From the NCBI GenBank assembly GCA_963723495.1, contig CAVRQR010000010.1, positions 332,575-396,574 on the forward strand: a stretch of 64,000 nucleotides of DNA. Reading direction: 5' to 3'. Source of the stretch: Gp6-AA40 sp963723495. GTDB taxonomy: Bacteria; Acidobacteriota; Vicinamibacteria; Vicinamibacterales; UBA2999. Position numbers and translations under genes: made by a program. The notes below the pieces were generated by a model. It worked only from the letters and a program-made list of their open reading frames with translations. It searched no databases and was not told where the DNA came from. How positions within the stretch are numbered: position 1 is the first letter of the stretch; every line of letters starts with the position of its first letter. Below are positions 9,261 to 18,057 of the stretch, in pieces.

Positions 9261-11445
9261 TTACGACGTCACTCTAAAAGGAATAAGTGTCTTCGTCTCT
9301 CCGGAGGCACCCTTGGCGGTGACTTCCACGAGGTATTCGCCAGCGGGGATGGTCGCCAGGCCCAGTGTGATCTCGTGAGTGGTTCCAGCCACGGCAGACG
9401 GCGCGATCGGCACGTCAGATATCTTCGTGCCGCCGCGATTGAGCAGCACGGCTGTTGCCTCGGGACGCTCTGATCCAGGCCCATAGGCGCTGATACGAAT
9501 CAGCACCCGATCCGTTCGGGAAAACTCGCGTCCGGCTGCAGGGACAGCATTCGGATCAGCCGTGATCGTCCGAAGTTCGGGCAGCGTGCGCGCCCGATAG
9601 AGCCGCGGGGTGCTCATGGTCACCTGCGGCGAGGTGAAGTCCGGCACCTCGATGTCGCGAATCTCCTGGTCGAGCGTTCCGCCGGTTGCGCCTTCAACGG
9701 TGATACGCAGTTCGACCTTTCCCGGCGGAGCGTCGAAGGTCAGACGCTGTGGCGGCGTTGATGGCGCCGCCGATGCTGCACTCGTGCCCAGCGATCCGGT
9801 GGTCACGGCCGCGACGATGGGACGCTCGGGTGCCCGGCCGCGATACACGACGTTGCCTCCCGACGTAGCGGCGAGCAACGAAACGCGTCCGGCTGGTTCG
9901 CGACGATCGCCCGGCGGGAACGTCAGCGGCTCCCAGACCAGCGTGACACGGGTGTTGCCACCTTCGCCGCGTTCACTCCCGATCCAGGTTCGAACTGTAC
10001 TTTCCGGCCTGCACCGATGGCGCGATGGAGGCGAGCGCCGTCTGCACTGGCTTGGCGACGTCCGGCGTCGGGTTGGCCACGCGCACGGCATCTTCAGGCC
10101 TCGCCGCCCAGAACCCGCGACGCGCGCGGACGTTGAGGTCGCGCCGTTTCACGCGCACAGTGATCTGGTGGAACTTGCCGTCGTTGGGCGCCGAGCTCGT
10201 ATAGCCGAGCAAGTAGTAGTAGCTCGAGTCGCGCGTGACCTGCGCCAGCCCCTGTAGAAGTGTGTTCCGATTGACGATGGCTTTGCCGTCCGTCTCCTCG
10301 GAGAGCGATCTGAGCGTGTCCTGCGTCATGCGCAAGGCCCGCCCATCGGTCGCAAAGCTGGGCGGTGGTCCGCTCGGAAGATCGTCGAACCCGTACTCGA
10401 AGGGTGCGAGCCCTCGTGGGTCGAGCGAGTAGAACGAGGTGTTATTCCGGTTCGCCGCGTCGACCACCTCGCGCATGCGCGAGTACACGTCCGTCTGGCC
10501 GAACCATTCCGCCGTGATCTGCTGCGAGCTGTCCTGACTCCGAGCCGAGGCCTGAGACTCGATCGGGTTGGCCGGCAGCGATGCATCCTGCCTGCGCATC
10601 TGCGGCGGCAGCATCGCCGTGAACCCCTCGCTGACGAAGATCACCGACTTGCGGCCCTCACGCAGCGACCCAAGGCGAACAGAGAGTCCCTGTATCGCCG
10701 TCATGACGACGTCATTGCGGATGCGCTCGACCTGCTCGGTCGGATAGCGCATGTAGTTCACCTCGAACTGATTGAGCGGCGTGTAGTCGAACTTGCGACC
10801 TTCGAAGCGCTCGATGGCACTCAGGACCGAGTTGTGGTTGCGGGTAAACGTCAGGTCCGACACCGGCGACAGCGGGTACATGATTGCGACGACGTCGTTC
10901 GGCCGCAGCTGGTCCTGGACGAACTTCATCAACGGCTCGCGGACGCTCATCGAGTTCGCCCGTCGCACGTGGTAGTCGTCAAGGAAGAAGACGAACACGC
11001 GCACGTCCTCGCGATTGGCGATGAGCTCCTCGTCGTTACGAGTACGAATCTCCGTCGGCGGCGGAGCACCCGGCCGCGGATTGCCGTCGACCTTCACCAG
11101 TGTGAACTGTTCGACGGACACGGGCTTGCCGTCCTCGAGGAGCTCGAAGTCGGCCTGTGTCAGATTCGTGACCGGCTGGTCCTTCCGATCGTCGACGATC
11201 ACGTCGACGCGAACGAAGTTGATGCTGCCACGGAAGGTGGGCTGCTGCCCGTCGGGAGCCTGACCTTGCGGCGCCTGACCTTGCGGCGCCTGACCTTCCT
11301 GGGGAGCCTGCTCCTGCGGAGGCTGTGCCTGTGGCTCCTGGCCGGCGGGACGACCGGCCTCCTGCTGCGCAGACCCGGCAACGACCGTCAGCGACAGCAA
11401 CGCAAGGCAGAGGAGAAACGCCGGACTCGTGCGGGAGCTGAACAT
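9261..11445 (-). CDS. Secreted VWFA-domain protein of the Acidobacteria type (one frameshift)
   Basis: The ATG at 11445 opens a signal peptide (hydrophobic core FLLCLALLSLTVVAGSA, cleavage before QQEAG). A Gln/Pro/Ala/Gly segment contains tandem QGQAP units. A von Willebrand A-like domain follows (FVRVDVIVDDR, FELLEDGKPV, VFVFFLDDYHVRR, GRKSVIFVSEGF), then a beta-rich C-terminal part (RVTLVWEPL). The frame changes near 10,000; joined length is about 727 aa. The architecture matches the VWFA-related proteins common in Acidobacteria, whose function is not established. An extracellular or periplasmic role follows from the signal peptide. 21 bp separate its stop from that of gdh. Confidence 0.85.
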
Positions 11446-11584
11446 GAAGCGCCGCCTTTCCGGCGATCTTAGCACCTCCTCAACTCCCGATTTCCAATCT
11501 GATCTATGACTGCCTCATCATGGCGTCCCCTCGAGCTCCACCCTTGGGAAGCGGCGGGTTTCGCGACTTTCGCGACCTCGGAGG

Positions 11585-11590
11585 TACAGT
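11585..11590 (+). promoter_or_regulatory. -10-like TACAGT before acd
   Basis: TACAGT lies 7 nt before the GTG at 11598. This supports the GTG rather than the in-frame ATG at 11520 as the start. Confidence 0.4.
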
Positions 11591-11597
11591 TGACGCC

Positions 11598-12746
11598 GTG
11601 ACGCAGCCTGCACTGACGACTCTCACAGAGGACGAACAGTTGTTTCGCGACAGCGTGTTCGAGTTCGCCGATCGGGACATACGCCCGCTTGTCCGCCGGA
11701 TGGATGACGAAGCGAAGATGCCGCACGACCTGATCGATCGACTCTTCGACCTCGGTGTGATGGGGATCGAGATCCCCGACGAATTCGGCGGCAGCGGTGG
11801 AACGTTCTTCCACTCGGTGCTGGCGGTCGAAGCCCTCTCTCGGGTCGACCCGTCCGTCGGCGTACTGGTTGACGTGCACAACACGCTCGTCATCAATGCT
11901 CTGATGCGTTGGAGCAGCGACCAGCAGAAACAGGCACACCTGCCGCGCCTGGCGCAAGGGACTGTCGGTGCCTACGCGCTGTCCGAAGCAGGATCTGGCA
12001 GCGATGCGTTCGCACTGACTACGCGCGCCACCGCGCGCGACGGTGGATACGTCCTCAACGGCCGCAAGCTCTGGATTACCAACGGCAACGAGGCAAACCT
12101 CTTCATCGTCTTTGCCACGATCAACCCTGAGGCCGGCTATCACGGGGTCACGGCCTTTCTGATCGATCGCGACACGCCCGGTTTCACCGTCGGAAAGAAG
12201 GAGGACAAACTCGGTATCCGCGCGAGCAGCACCTGTGAGTTGATCTTCGAGGACTGTGCGGTGGGCAGCGATCGTGTGCTTGGCGAGGCAGGCAAGGGCT
12301 ACAAGGTCGCCATCGAGACGCTGAACGAAGGTCGCATCGGTATCGGCGCGCAGATGATCGGGATCGCGCAAGGTGCGCTGGATCACGCCGTCCAGTACAC
12401 GAAGGATCGAAAGCAGTTCGGCAGCGCCATTGCGTCGTTCCAGGGAGTGCAGTTCCAGCTGGCGCGCGCCGCCACCGAAATCGAGGCAGCGCGGCTGTTG
12501 GTCTTCAACGCCGCGCGCCTGCGTGATGCCGGGCAGCCGTTCCTGCAGGAAGCCGCGATGTGCAAACTCTTCGCATCGGAGGTGGCCGAGCGAGTCACGT
12601 CGCTGGCGGTGAACCTTTTTGGCGGCAACGGCTTCGTCAAGGACTACCCGGTGGAAAAGCTCTTTCGCGACGCGAAGATCGGCCAGATCTACGAGGGCAC
12701 GTCGAACCTGCAGCTGCAGACAATCGCCAAACAGCTCCTGTCGTAA
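11598..12746 (+). CDS. Acyl-CoA dehydrogenase (short/branched-chain type)
   Basis: FAD enzyme oxidising acyl-CoA to enoyl-CoA and passing electrons to electron-transfer flavoprotein. 382 aa from the GTG at 11598, the usual length. Seen: GIEIPDEFGGSG, the FAD/substrate motif YALSEAGSGSDA, LWITNGNEA, GIRASSTCELIFEDC, the FAD-binding QFGSAIASFQ and near the C-terminus YEGTSNLQ, which holds the catalytic glutamate. An ATG at 11520 is in frame but would add 26 residues of non-family sequence. Substrate chain length cannot be read from the sequence. It may feed the propionyl/methylmalonyl-CoA route encoded at 6-8 kb. Confidence 0.92.
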   Translation: MTQPALTTLTEDEQLFRDSVFEFADRDIRPLVRRMDDEAKMPHDLIDRLFDLGVMGIEIPDEFGGSGGTFFHSVLAVEALSRVDPSVGVLVDVHNTLVINALMRWSSDQQKQAHLPRLAQGTVGAYALSEAGSGSDAFALTTRATARDGGYVLNGRKLWITNGNEANLFIVFATINPEAGYHGVTAFLIDRDTPGFTVGKKEDKLGIRASSTCELIFEDCAVGSDRVLGEAGKGYKVAIETLNEGRIGIGAQMIGIAQGALDHAVQYTKDRKQFGSAIASFQGVQFQLARAATEIEAARLLVFNAARLRDAGQPFLQEAAMCKLFASEVAERVTSLAVNLFGGNGFVKDYPVEKLFRDAKIGQIYEGTSNLQLQTIAKQLLS

Positions 12747-12774
12747 CTCCCCGTCGTATCTCGCGGGCAGTGCA

Positions 12775-12834
12775 GTCGTAGAGGCGGACTTGAGACCCGC
12801 TTCTATCTGAAGACCTGCATGGGTCCGAAGACCC
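12775..12834. repeat. Two small hairpins (GCGGGTC type) upstream of asd
   Basis: GTAGAGGCGG...CCCGCTTCTA (around 12778-12806) forms an imperfect palindrome. TGGGTC-CGAA-GACCCA (12819-12834) forms a second hairpin. The first resembles GCGGGTC-TGAG-GACCCGC at 21550-21567, followed there by CTCTACGCCAGAATAGAG. Both copies sit immediately before a start codon. Confidence 0.6.
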
Positions 12835-12846
12835 ACTGCTACACGC

Positions 12847-12852
12847 TACAAT
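12847..12852 (+). promoter_or_regulatory. -10 box TACAAT before asd
   Basis: TACAAT followed by ACAGAG and the ATG at 12859, a 6-nt spacing. No ribosome binding site is visible, so the transcript is probably leaderless. Confidence 0.5.
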
Positions 12853-12858
12853 ACAGAG

Positions 12859-14013
12859 ATGCGAGTAGGCATCATCGGTTGGCGTGGCATGGTGGGTTCC
12901 GTGCTCGTGCAGCGCATGCGCGAGGAACGGGACTTCGATCTGGTCGATCCGGTTTTCTTTTCCACCTCTCAGGCGGGGGCAACCGGACCTGAGATTGGCA
13001 AGACCGTCCCGGCTGTCAAGAACGCGCTCGACATCACTGCGCTTGCGGCCATGGACGTGCTCATCTCCTGCCAGGGCGGGGAGTACACCGCGGACGTTCA
13101 TCCGAAACTGCGGCGTGAAGGTTGGAAGGGGTACTGGATCGATGCGGCACGACAACTGCGGATGTCCGATGACGCGGTCATCATCCTGGACCCGGTCAAT
13201 CGCCACGTCATCGACCGCGCGCTCGATGGCGGACTCAAGGACTTCATCGGCGGCAACTGCACCGTCAGCCTGATGCTGATGGCCATGGATGGCCTGTTCC
13301 GCGCCGACTTGATCGAGTGGATGACCTCCATGACCTATCAGGCAGCCTCGGGTGGCGGCGCCAAGCACATGCGCGAGCTCGTCTCGCAGATGGGACTCGC
13401 CCACGCCTCGGTCGCCGACCTGCTCGCCGATCCTGCTTCCTCGATCCTGGACATCGACCGCGAGCTCATCACGACGCAGCGCGGACGCAACTTCCCCGTC
13501 GAGAACTTCGGCTTCCCGCTCGCCGGCAGTCTGCTCGCCTGGATCGACGCAGACCTGGGCAACGGTCAGAGCCGCGAGGAATGGAAAGCACAGGCTGAAG
13601 GCAACAAGATTCTCGGGCGCTCGTCGCGACAGATCCCGATCGACGGCATCTGCGTGCGTATCGGATCGATGCGCTGCCATAGCCAGGCGCTCACGGTGAA
13701 GCTGCGGAGGGACGTGCCGCTCCCCGAAATCGAGCGACTGCTCGCCGGCGCAAACGCCTGGGTGAAGGTCGTCCCGAACGAGAAGAACGCCACGCTGCGC
13801 GATCTCACACCCACCGCCGTGACGGGCACGCTCACCGTACCCGTGGGTCGCTTGAAGAAGCTGTCAATGGGCGGCGACTACCTGCAGGCATTCACCGTCG
13901 GCGACCAGCTGCTCTGGGGTGCAGCCGAGCCGCTGCGACGGATGATGCGCATCATCGTCGGCGCGCCACTCGAGTCGCCGGCAGAAAAACTGAGCGCAGC
14001 GGTTCAGGGATAG
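12859..14013 (+). CDS. asd: Aspartate-semialdehyde dehydrogenase
   Basis: Reduces aspartyl-4-phosphate to aspartate-4-semialdehyde in Lys/Met/Thr and diaminopimelate synthesis. 384 aa. The N-terminal NADP motif is GIIGWRGMVGS, the active-site cysteine lies in GGNCTVSLM near residue 136, followed by TYQAASGGGAKHMREL. The longer form with the SGGG segment is the type known from Gammaproteobacteria. The N-terminal start is unambiguous because the Rossmann strand begins at residue 2. Stands alone; the next gene converges on it. Confidence 0.96.
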   Translation: MRVGIIGWRGMVGSVLVQRMREERDFDLVDPVFFSTSQAGATGPEIGKTVPAVKNALDITALAAMDVLISCQGGEYTADVHPKLRREGWKGYWIDAARQLRMSDDAVIILDPVNRHVIDRALDGGLKDFIGGNCTVSLMLMAMDGLFRADLIEWMTSMTYQAASGGGAKHMRELVSQMGLAHASVADLLADPASSILDIDRELITTQRGRNFPVENFGFPLAGSLLAWIDADLGNGQSREEWKAQAEGNKILGRSSRQIPIDGICVRIGSMRCHSQALTVKLRRDVPLPEIERLLAGANAWVKVVPNEKNATLRDLTPTAVTGTLTVPVGRLKKLSMGGDYLQAFTVGDQLLWGAAEPLRRMMRIIVGAPLESPAEKLSAAVQG

Positions 14014-14025
14014 GAACGGTGCGAG

Positions 14026-15000
14026 TCAGGCGCGCGGGAGCGTCTCCATTGCGACCGCTTCCCGTAATGCCTCAGTTCTTCCCGCGAAGAGCTCCAACGT
14101 CCGCACGTCCTGTGCGAGGCGCTCGATCACATGGCCTCGCCGGAATGAATCAGCGCCGACCACCTGCGTCGCTCGCGACACCGCGCGCTGCGTCGCCTCG
14201 GTCGCCGCGAGCTTGGCCATCGATGCATCCGCCAGCGACAGCTCTCGCACGGCAGCGGCTTTCCACGTCAGGAGCATCGCGGCATCGAGCTCCGTCGCCG
14301 CATCGGCCAGGAGTCCCTGAACCGTCTGTTCTCCGCCCGCGCCATGCCCCGTTCGTCCGTGCGCGGCGGTCAGCGCTTCATGCAGTGCGCGTCGTCCCAT
14401 CCCCAGTCCTGCAGCAGCCAGCAGGATTCGAACCCGCGACATGAACGGCATCGTCGGACCGAGCGCAATGAATGCCGCCCCATCGAGACGCAGGTGACCG
14501 CACACCACTCCACCGAGTGCCGCGGTGTTGACTGGCTCCTGCTGCACGCCAGGTGCATTCAGAGAGACCGCTGCGGCCACGACGCCTTCGCCACTGCGTA
14601 CCCCGAGGACCGCGACTCCCAGCGCCGTCAGCGGCGCCACCCATGCAGCCCGACCGGAGAGCCGTCCGCCCGCCTCGACCGGTACATCATCGGACGAGAG
14701 TGCGATCGCGCCGACGAGCTCTCCTCGTATCAGGTCCGCGAACCTGTTATCCGAGTGGAGCCCCGCGCTGACACCGATATGCAGCGCGAGCGACACGCCC
14801 GCAGCCGACGATTGATACGCCAGCGCTTCGACGGCAACGACCGCCGCCAGGAGGTCGAAGGCAGGCCGCACGTCGACGAGGCCTTCACCAGTTGTCGCGC
14901 GAATGACGTCGGTAGTCGCAGCGTCACTTGCCAGTCTCTTTCCGAGATCGTGAGCCTTGGACTGCCGGTCGAGTTGCGCCGGAGAGAGATTGAAGTCCAT
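14026..15000 (-). CDS. Degenerate acyl-CoA dehydrogenase-like protein
   Basis: 324 aa with the fold order of the family: helical N-terminus (MDFNLSPAQLD), a short beta region (RLSGRAAWVAPL) and a C-terminal four-helix part (FMSRVRILLAAAGLGMGRRAL, ELDAAMLLTWKAAAVRE, QVVGADSF). It is shorter than true members (about 380 aa). Where the neighbour at 11.6-12.7 kb has YEGTSN, this has FAGRTE, so the usual catalytic glutamate is replaced by alanine. Some family members place the base elsewhere, so loss of activity is probable but not certain. The frame is intact over 324 codons, so it is maintained. Role unknown. Confidence 0.7.
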   Translation of the reverse strand: MDFNLSPAQLDRQSKAHDLGKRLASDAATTDVIRATTGEGLVDVRPAFDLLAAVVAVEALAYQSSAAGVSLALHIGVSAGLHSDNRFADLIRGELVGAIALSSDDVPVEAGGRLSGRAAWVAPLTALGVAVLGVRSGEGVVAAAVSLNAPGVQQEPVNTAALGGVVCGHLRLDGAAFIALGPTMPFMSRVRILLAAAGLGMGRRALHEALTAAHGRTGHGAGGEQTVQGLLADAATELDAAMLLTWKAAAVRELSLADASMAKLAATEATQRAVSRATQVVGADSFRRGHVIERLAQDVRTLELFAGRTEALREAVAMETLPRA

Positions 15001-15030
15001 TGAACCACAGCCTGCCGATAGATCCCGCCG

Positions 15031-15562
15031 TTATCGTAACGCTGGAGTTGACTGAGCTTCGGCGGCGAGGCCTTTCGAAAATCGGCGCCAGGCGGGATGC
15101 GCTCGACGGCAGGTCTTCCGGCAACACGCGGGTCTCACCAACGCACCGTCATGAAGTTGGTGTCACCCGTCCATCGTGGCACCAGGTGGACGTGCAGATG
15201 CCCGGGAATTCCTCCGCCAGCCGGCCTGCCCAGGTTGAGACCGACATTGATTCCCTCGAGCTTGTACGCTTCGCGCAGTGCGGCTTCCGATCGCTGCGTC
15301 AACAACGCGACCTCGTTCAACTCGTCAATCGACAGATCGACGAGCGTCGGCACGATGCCGACGCGGCACGACCATCAGGTGGCCGTTGTTGTAGGGATAG
15401 CGATTGAGGATGACGTACGCGAGCGATCCGTCGATGCACGATCAGCGGATCACGTTCGCCATCTGACACCGTGTTCGGGTCAGGCTTGCAGAAGACGCAA
15501 CCTGTCGAAGGTTTCTCCGCCGTCACGTAGTGGAGCCGCCAGGGGGACCAGAGGTGGTCCAA
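15031..15562 (-). CDS. HIT-family nucleotide hydrolase/transferase (several frameshifts)
   Basis: Histidine-triad protein acting on dinucleotide or adenylyl substrates. The N-terminal frame gives MDHLWSPWRLHYV and CVFCKPDP. A second frame from about 15432 gives SLAYVILNRYPYNNGHLMVV, a third from about 15363 holds VDLSIDELNEV and the triad GHLHVHLVPRW. The frame changes again near 15130 (GETRVLPEDLPSSASRL). The C-terminal end is uncertain; I mark the first stop in a plausible frame. The TTG start at 15562 is 3 nt after the HU/IHF stop, so both are probably cotranscribed. Four frames in 530 nt suggest poor local sequence quality. Confidence 0.75.
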
Positions 15563-15565
15563 CCC

Positions 15566-15910
15566 CTATGCCTGTGATGCGACGCCGGGGATCTGATCGA
15601 TCGATTCCTCGGCGGACGATCCTGCGGACTCGTCCTCCCGATTGATCAGCTCCTTCAGTTCCTTGCCCGGCTTGAAGTACGGGACCTTCTTCGGCGGAAC
15701 GTCCACCTTGTCGCCGGTCTTCGGGTTGCGGCCCTTTCGCGGCTCGCGCTTGCGAAGCCGGAAACTGCCGAAGCCCCGCAACTCGATCTTCTCCCCGCGA
15801 TGCAGGGCATCGATGATGCTTTTGAATACGGTGTCGACGATGACTTCCGAGTGTTTCTTGGTGAGATCGGAGACCCGGGAGACTTCCTCCACGAGTTCCG
15901 CTTTGGTCAT
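15566..15910 (-). CDS. HU/IHF-family DNA-binding protein
   Basis: Small dimeric DNA-bending protein. From the ATG at 15910 (MTKAELVEEV) it has the HU signature with GEKIELRGFGSFRLRKRE and the beta-arm segment RKGRNPKTGDKVDVPPKKVP, then FKPGKELKELIN. The C-terminal tail (about residues 95-114) is acidic and Ser-rich, longer than in E. coli HU. An upstream in-frame ATG at 15931 would add seven residues not typical of the family. It follows rpsA on the same strand, the arrangement known for ihfB, so an IHF beta-like role is possible. Confidence 0.92.
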   Translation of the reverse strand: MTKAELVEEVSRVSDLTKKHSEVIVDTVFKSIIDALHRGEKIELRGFGSFRLRKREPRKGRNPKTGDKVDVPPKKVPYFKPGKELKELINREDESAGSSAEESIDQIPGVASQA

Positions 15911-16009
15911 GCTGCCGCCAGGCGTATTCAAGCTTGGCTCCTTGGCTGTGGAACTCCGGGCTGCCGGCGCATGCCGCGCCCAGCCCGGAGCGTTCCCTCT
16001 GTTATCGCG

Positions 16010-17791
16010 TTACCGGTTCCTGAAGTGATCCCCGAGCGTCGCCGTGCCGGTCCCTTCGCTGTCCTGGTACGCCTCCCAGTCGGATCGGTACTCGTCGCTC
16101 TTCAGAGCCCGGATGCTCAGGCCGATCTTCCGCTCCTGCGGACTGAGCTTGATGATCTTCATCTGATAGGTGTTGCCCACCTGCAGATCGATCTTCTCGC
16201 CGCCGTGCGAGTCGTCGAACTCCGAGACGTGAATCAGCCCCTCGATCCCTTCGTCCAACTCGACGAAGGCGCCGAAGTTCGTCATCCGCGTCACCTTGCC
16301 CGCGATGAGGTCGTTCACGTTGTGACGGGAGAAGAAGTCGTCCCAGATGTCGGTCGCAAGCTGCTTGAGGCCGAGCGACAGCCGCTGATTCTCCGCGTCG
16401 ATGCTGAGCACCATCGCGTCGACGACGTCACCCTTCTTCAGCACTTCGGACGGATGCTTGACGCGCTTGCTCCACGACATGTCGGAGATGTGGATCAGGC
16501 CGTCGATGTCCTCTTCGACTTCGACGAACGCGCCGAACTCGGTGAGGTTGCGCACCTTGCCCTTGATCTTCGTGCCGACCGGATACTTCTCGCCCAGCTC
16601 GTGCCACGGGTTGCTCTCGACCTGCTTGAGGCCGAGCGAAATCCGGCGAGCCGTCGGATCGACGCCGAGCACCATCGCCTCGACCGAGTCGCCCACGTTG
16701 AGGATCTTCGACGGGTGCTTGACGCGCTTGCTCCACGACATCTCGCTGACGTGGATCAGGCCTTCGACACCGGGCTCGAGCTCGACGAACGCGCCGTAGT
16801 CGGTCAGGCTGACGACCTTCCCGCTCATGCGCGCGCCGACCGGATACCGATCCTGGACCGTGGCCCACGGATCCTGCACGAGCTGCTTGTGGCCGAGCGA
16901 GACGCGCTCGGTCGCCGCGTCGTACTTCAGCACGATCACGTCGACTTCGTCGTTGACCTTGAAGATCTCCGACGGGTGTCCGACGCGGCCCCACGACATG
17001 TCGGTGATGTGCAGCAGACCGTCGATGCCACCGAGGTCGATGAACGCGCCGTAGTCGGTGATGTTCTTCACCGTGCCGCGCAGCACCTTGCCCTCGGCGA
17101 GCGTCTCGAGCGTCGTCTTCTTCTTCTCGGCGTTCTCCTCCTCGAGCAGCGCCTTGCGCGACAGCACGATGTTGCCGCGCTTCTTGTTGACCTTGATCAC
17201 GCGCATCCGGAGCTCCTGCCCCTTCAGCGCATCGAGATTCCGTACCGGTCGCACATCGATCTGAGATCCGGGAAGGAATGCGCGGACGCCGATGTCGACT
17301 GCGAGACCGCCCTTGATGCGTTCGATCACGCGGCCGATGACGACCTTGCGATCGGCATAGGCCTTCTCGACTTCGTCCCAGATCTTCATCTTCTCGGCCT
17401 TCTCGCGCGAGAGCACGATGTGGCCTTCACGATCCTCGGTCCGTTCCAGCAGCACGTCGACCGTGTCGCCGGACTGGACCGTCACGTTGCCGTTTTCGTC
17501 GAGGAACTCGTGAATCGGGATGAGACCTTCGGACTTGTAACCGACGTCGACGACGACGGCGGCCTCGGTCACTTTCAGCACGGTGCCCTTGACGACCTCC
17601 CCCTCCGCCATGTTGCGGAAGCTGTCGTCGTAGGCCTCGAGCATGGACGAGAACTCCTGCGGGTCCATGTCATCGTGGTGCATTGGTTTGAAAGCGGGGC
17701 CTGCCGGTTTGCCTGAGCGTGTCCGCCCAGGCGTCACGGGCTGACCGCCAGCGGATTCGGGCGATACCAACCCGTTGTCTACATTCGCCAT
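16010..17791 (-). CDS. rpsA: 30S ribosomal protein S1
   Basis: 593 aa with six S1/OB repeats: the first around residues 63-130 (GEVVKGTVLKVTE), then others marked by GTVKNITDYGAFIDLGG, GKVVSLTDYGAFVELEPG, GKVRNLTEFGAFVEVEED and GKVTRMTNFGAFVELDEG, each followed by a GLIHVSEMSW or GLIHISDMSW element. Binds mRNA and delivers it to the 30S subunit. The start at 17791 is preceded by GAGGAGG. The 55-residue N-terminal leader before the first S1 domain is variable. Intact. Confidence 0.96.
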   Translation of the reverse strand: MANVDNGLVSPESAGGQPVTPGRTRSGKPAGPAFKPMHHDDMDPQEFSSMLEAYDDSFRNMAEGEVVKGTVLKVTEAAVVVDVGYKSEGLIPIHEFLDENGNVTVQSGDTVDVLLERTEDREGHIVLSREKAEKMKIWDEVEKAYADRKVVIGRVIERIKGGLAVDIGVRAFLPGSQIDVRPVRNLDALKGQELRMRVIKVNKKRGNIVLSRKALLEEENAEKKKTTLETLAEGKVLRGTVKNITDYGAFIDLGGIDGLLHITDMSWGRVGHPSEIFKVNDEVDVIVLKYDAATERVSLGHKQLVQDPWATVQDRYPVGARMSGKVVSLTDYGAFVELEPGVEGLIHVSEMSWSKRVKHPSKILNVGDSVEAMVLGVDPTARRISLGLKQVESNPWHELGEKYPVGTKIKGKVRNLTEFGAFVEVEEDIDGLIHISDMSWSKRVKHPSEVLKKGDVVDAMVLSIDAENQRLSLGLKQLATDIWDDFFSRHNVNDLIAGKVTRMTNFGAFVELDEGIEGLIHVSEFDDSHGGEKIDLQVGNTYQMKIIKLSPQERKIGLSIRALKSDEYRSDWEAYQDSEGTGTATLGDHFRNR

Positions 17792-18057
17792 TACGTGCGC
17801 GTCCTCCTCAATCGTAGGATGCCCTTCGTCTCGTCCTGTGTGGTGGGGCTCGCTCAGGGCTCTCCGCCGGTTTCTGTTGCGGGGACCGGCCCCCCGCGGC
17901 TATAACGGCGATGGAGAAAAACGTGGAGGGTACTGGCACGCGCAGGTGGGACAGCCCACGGGCCGCGGCCCACGCCCCTGCAGAGAATCTTCGTCGCCGA
18001 TAAGCAACAGAGTTTACGTCACTTACCGGCAATTGTCAAGGTTGGAGGGACCACGCA

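Noticed and set aside
11265..11300. Short tandem repeats that could suggest a CRISPR or satellite
   Set aside because: They are 15-bp coding repeats giving QGQAP units in the secreted VWFA protein. No spacer pattern exists, and I saw no CRISPR array anywhere in the window.
11469..12836. Long minus-strand open frame opposite the acyl-CoA dehydrogenase gene
   Set aside because: It mirrors the codon structure of the plus-strand gene and has no recognisable motif.
15800..17716. 638-codon plus-strand open frame opposite rpsA
   Set aside because: It is antisense to six S1 repeats; its own repeats are reflections of them.
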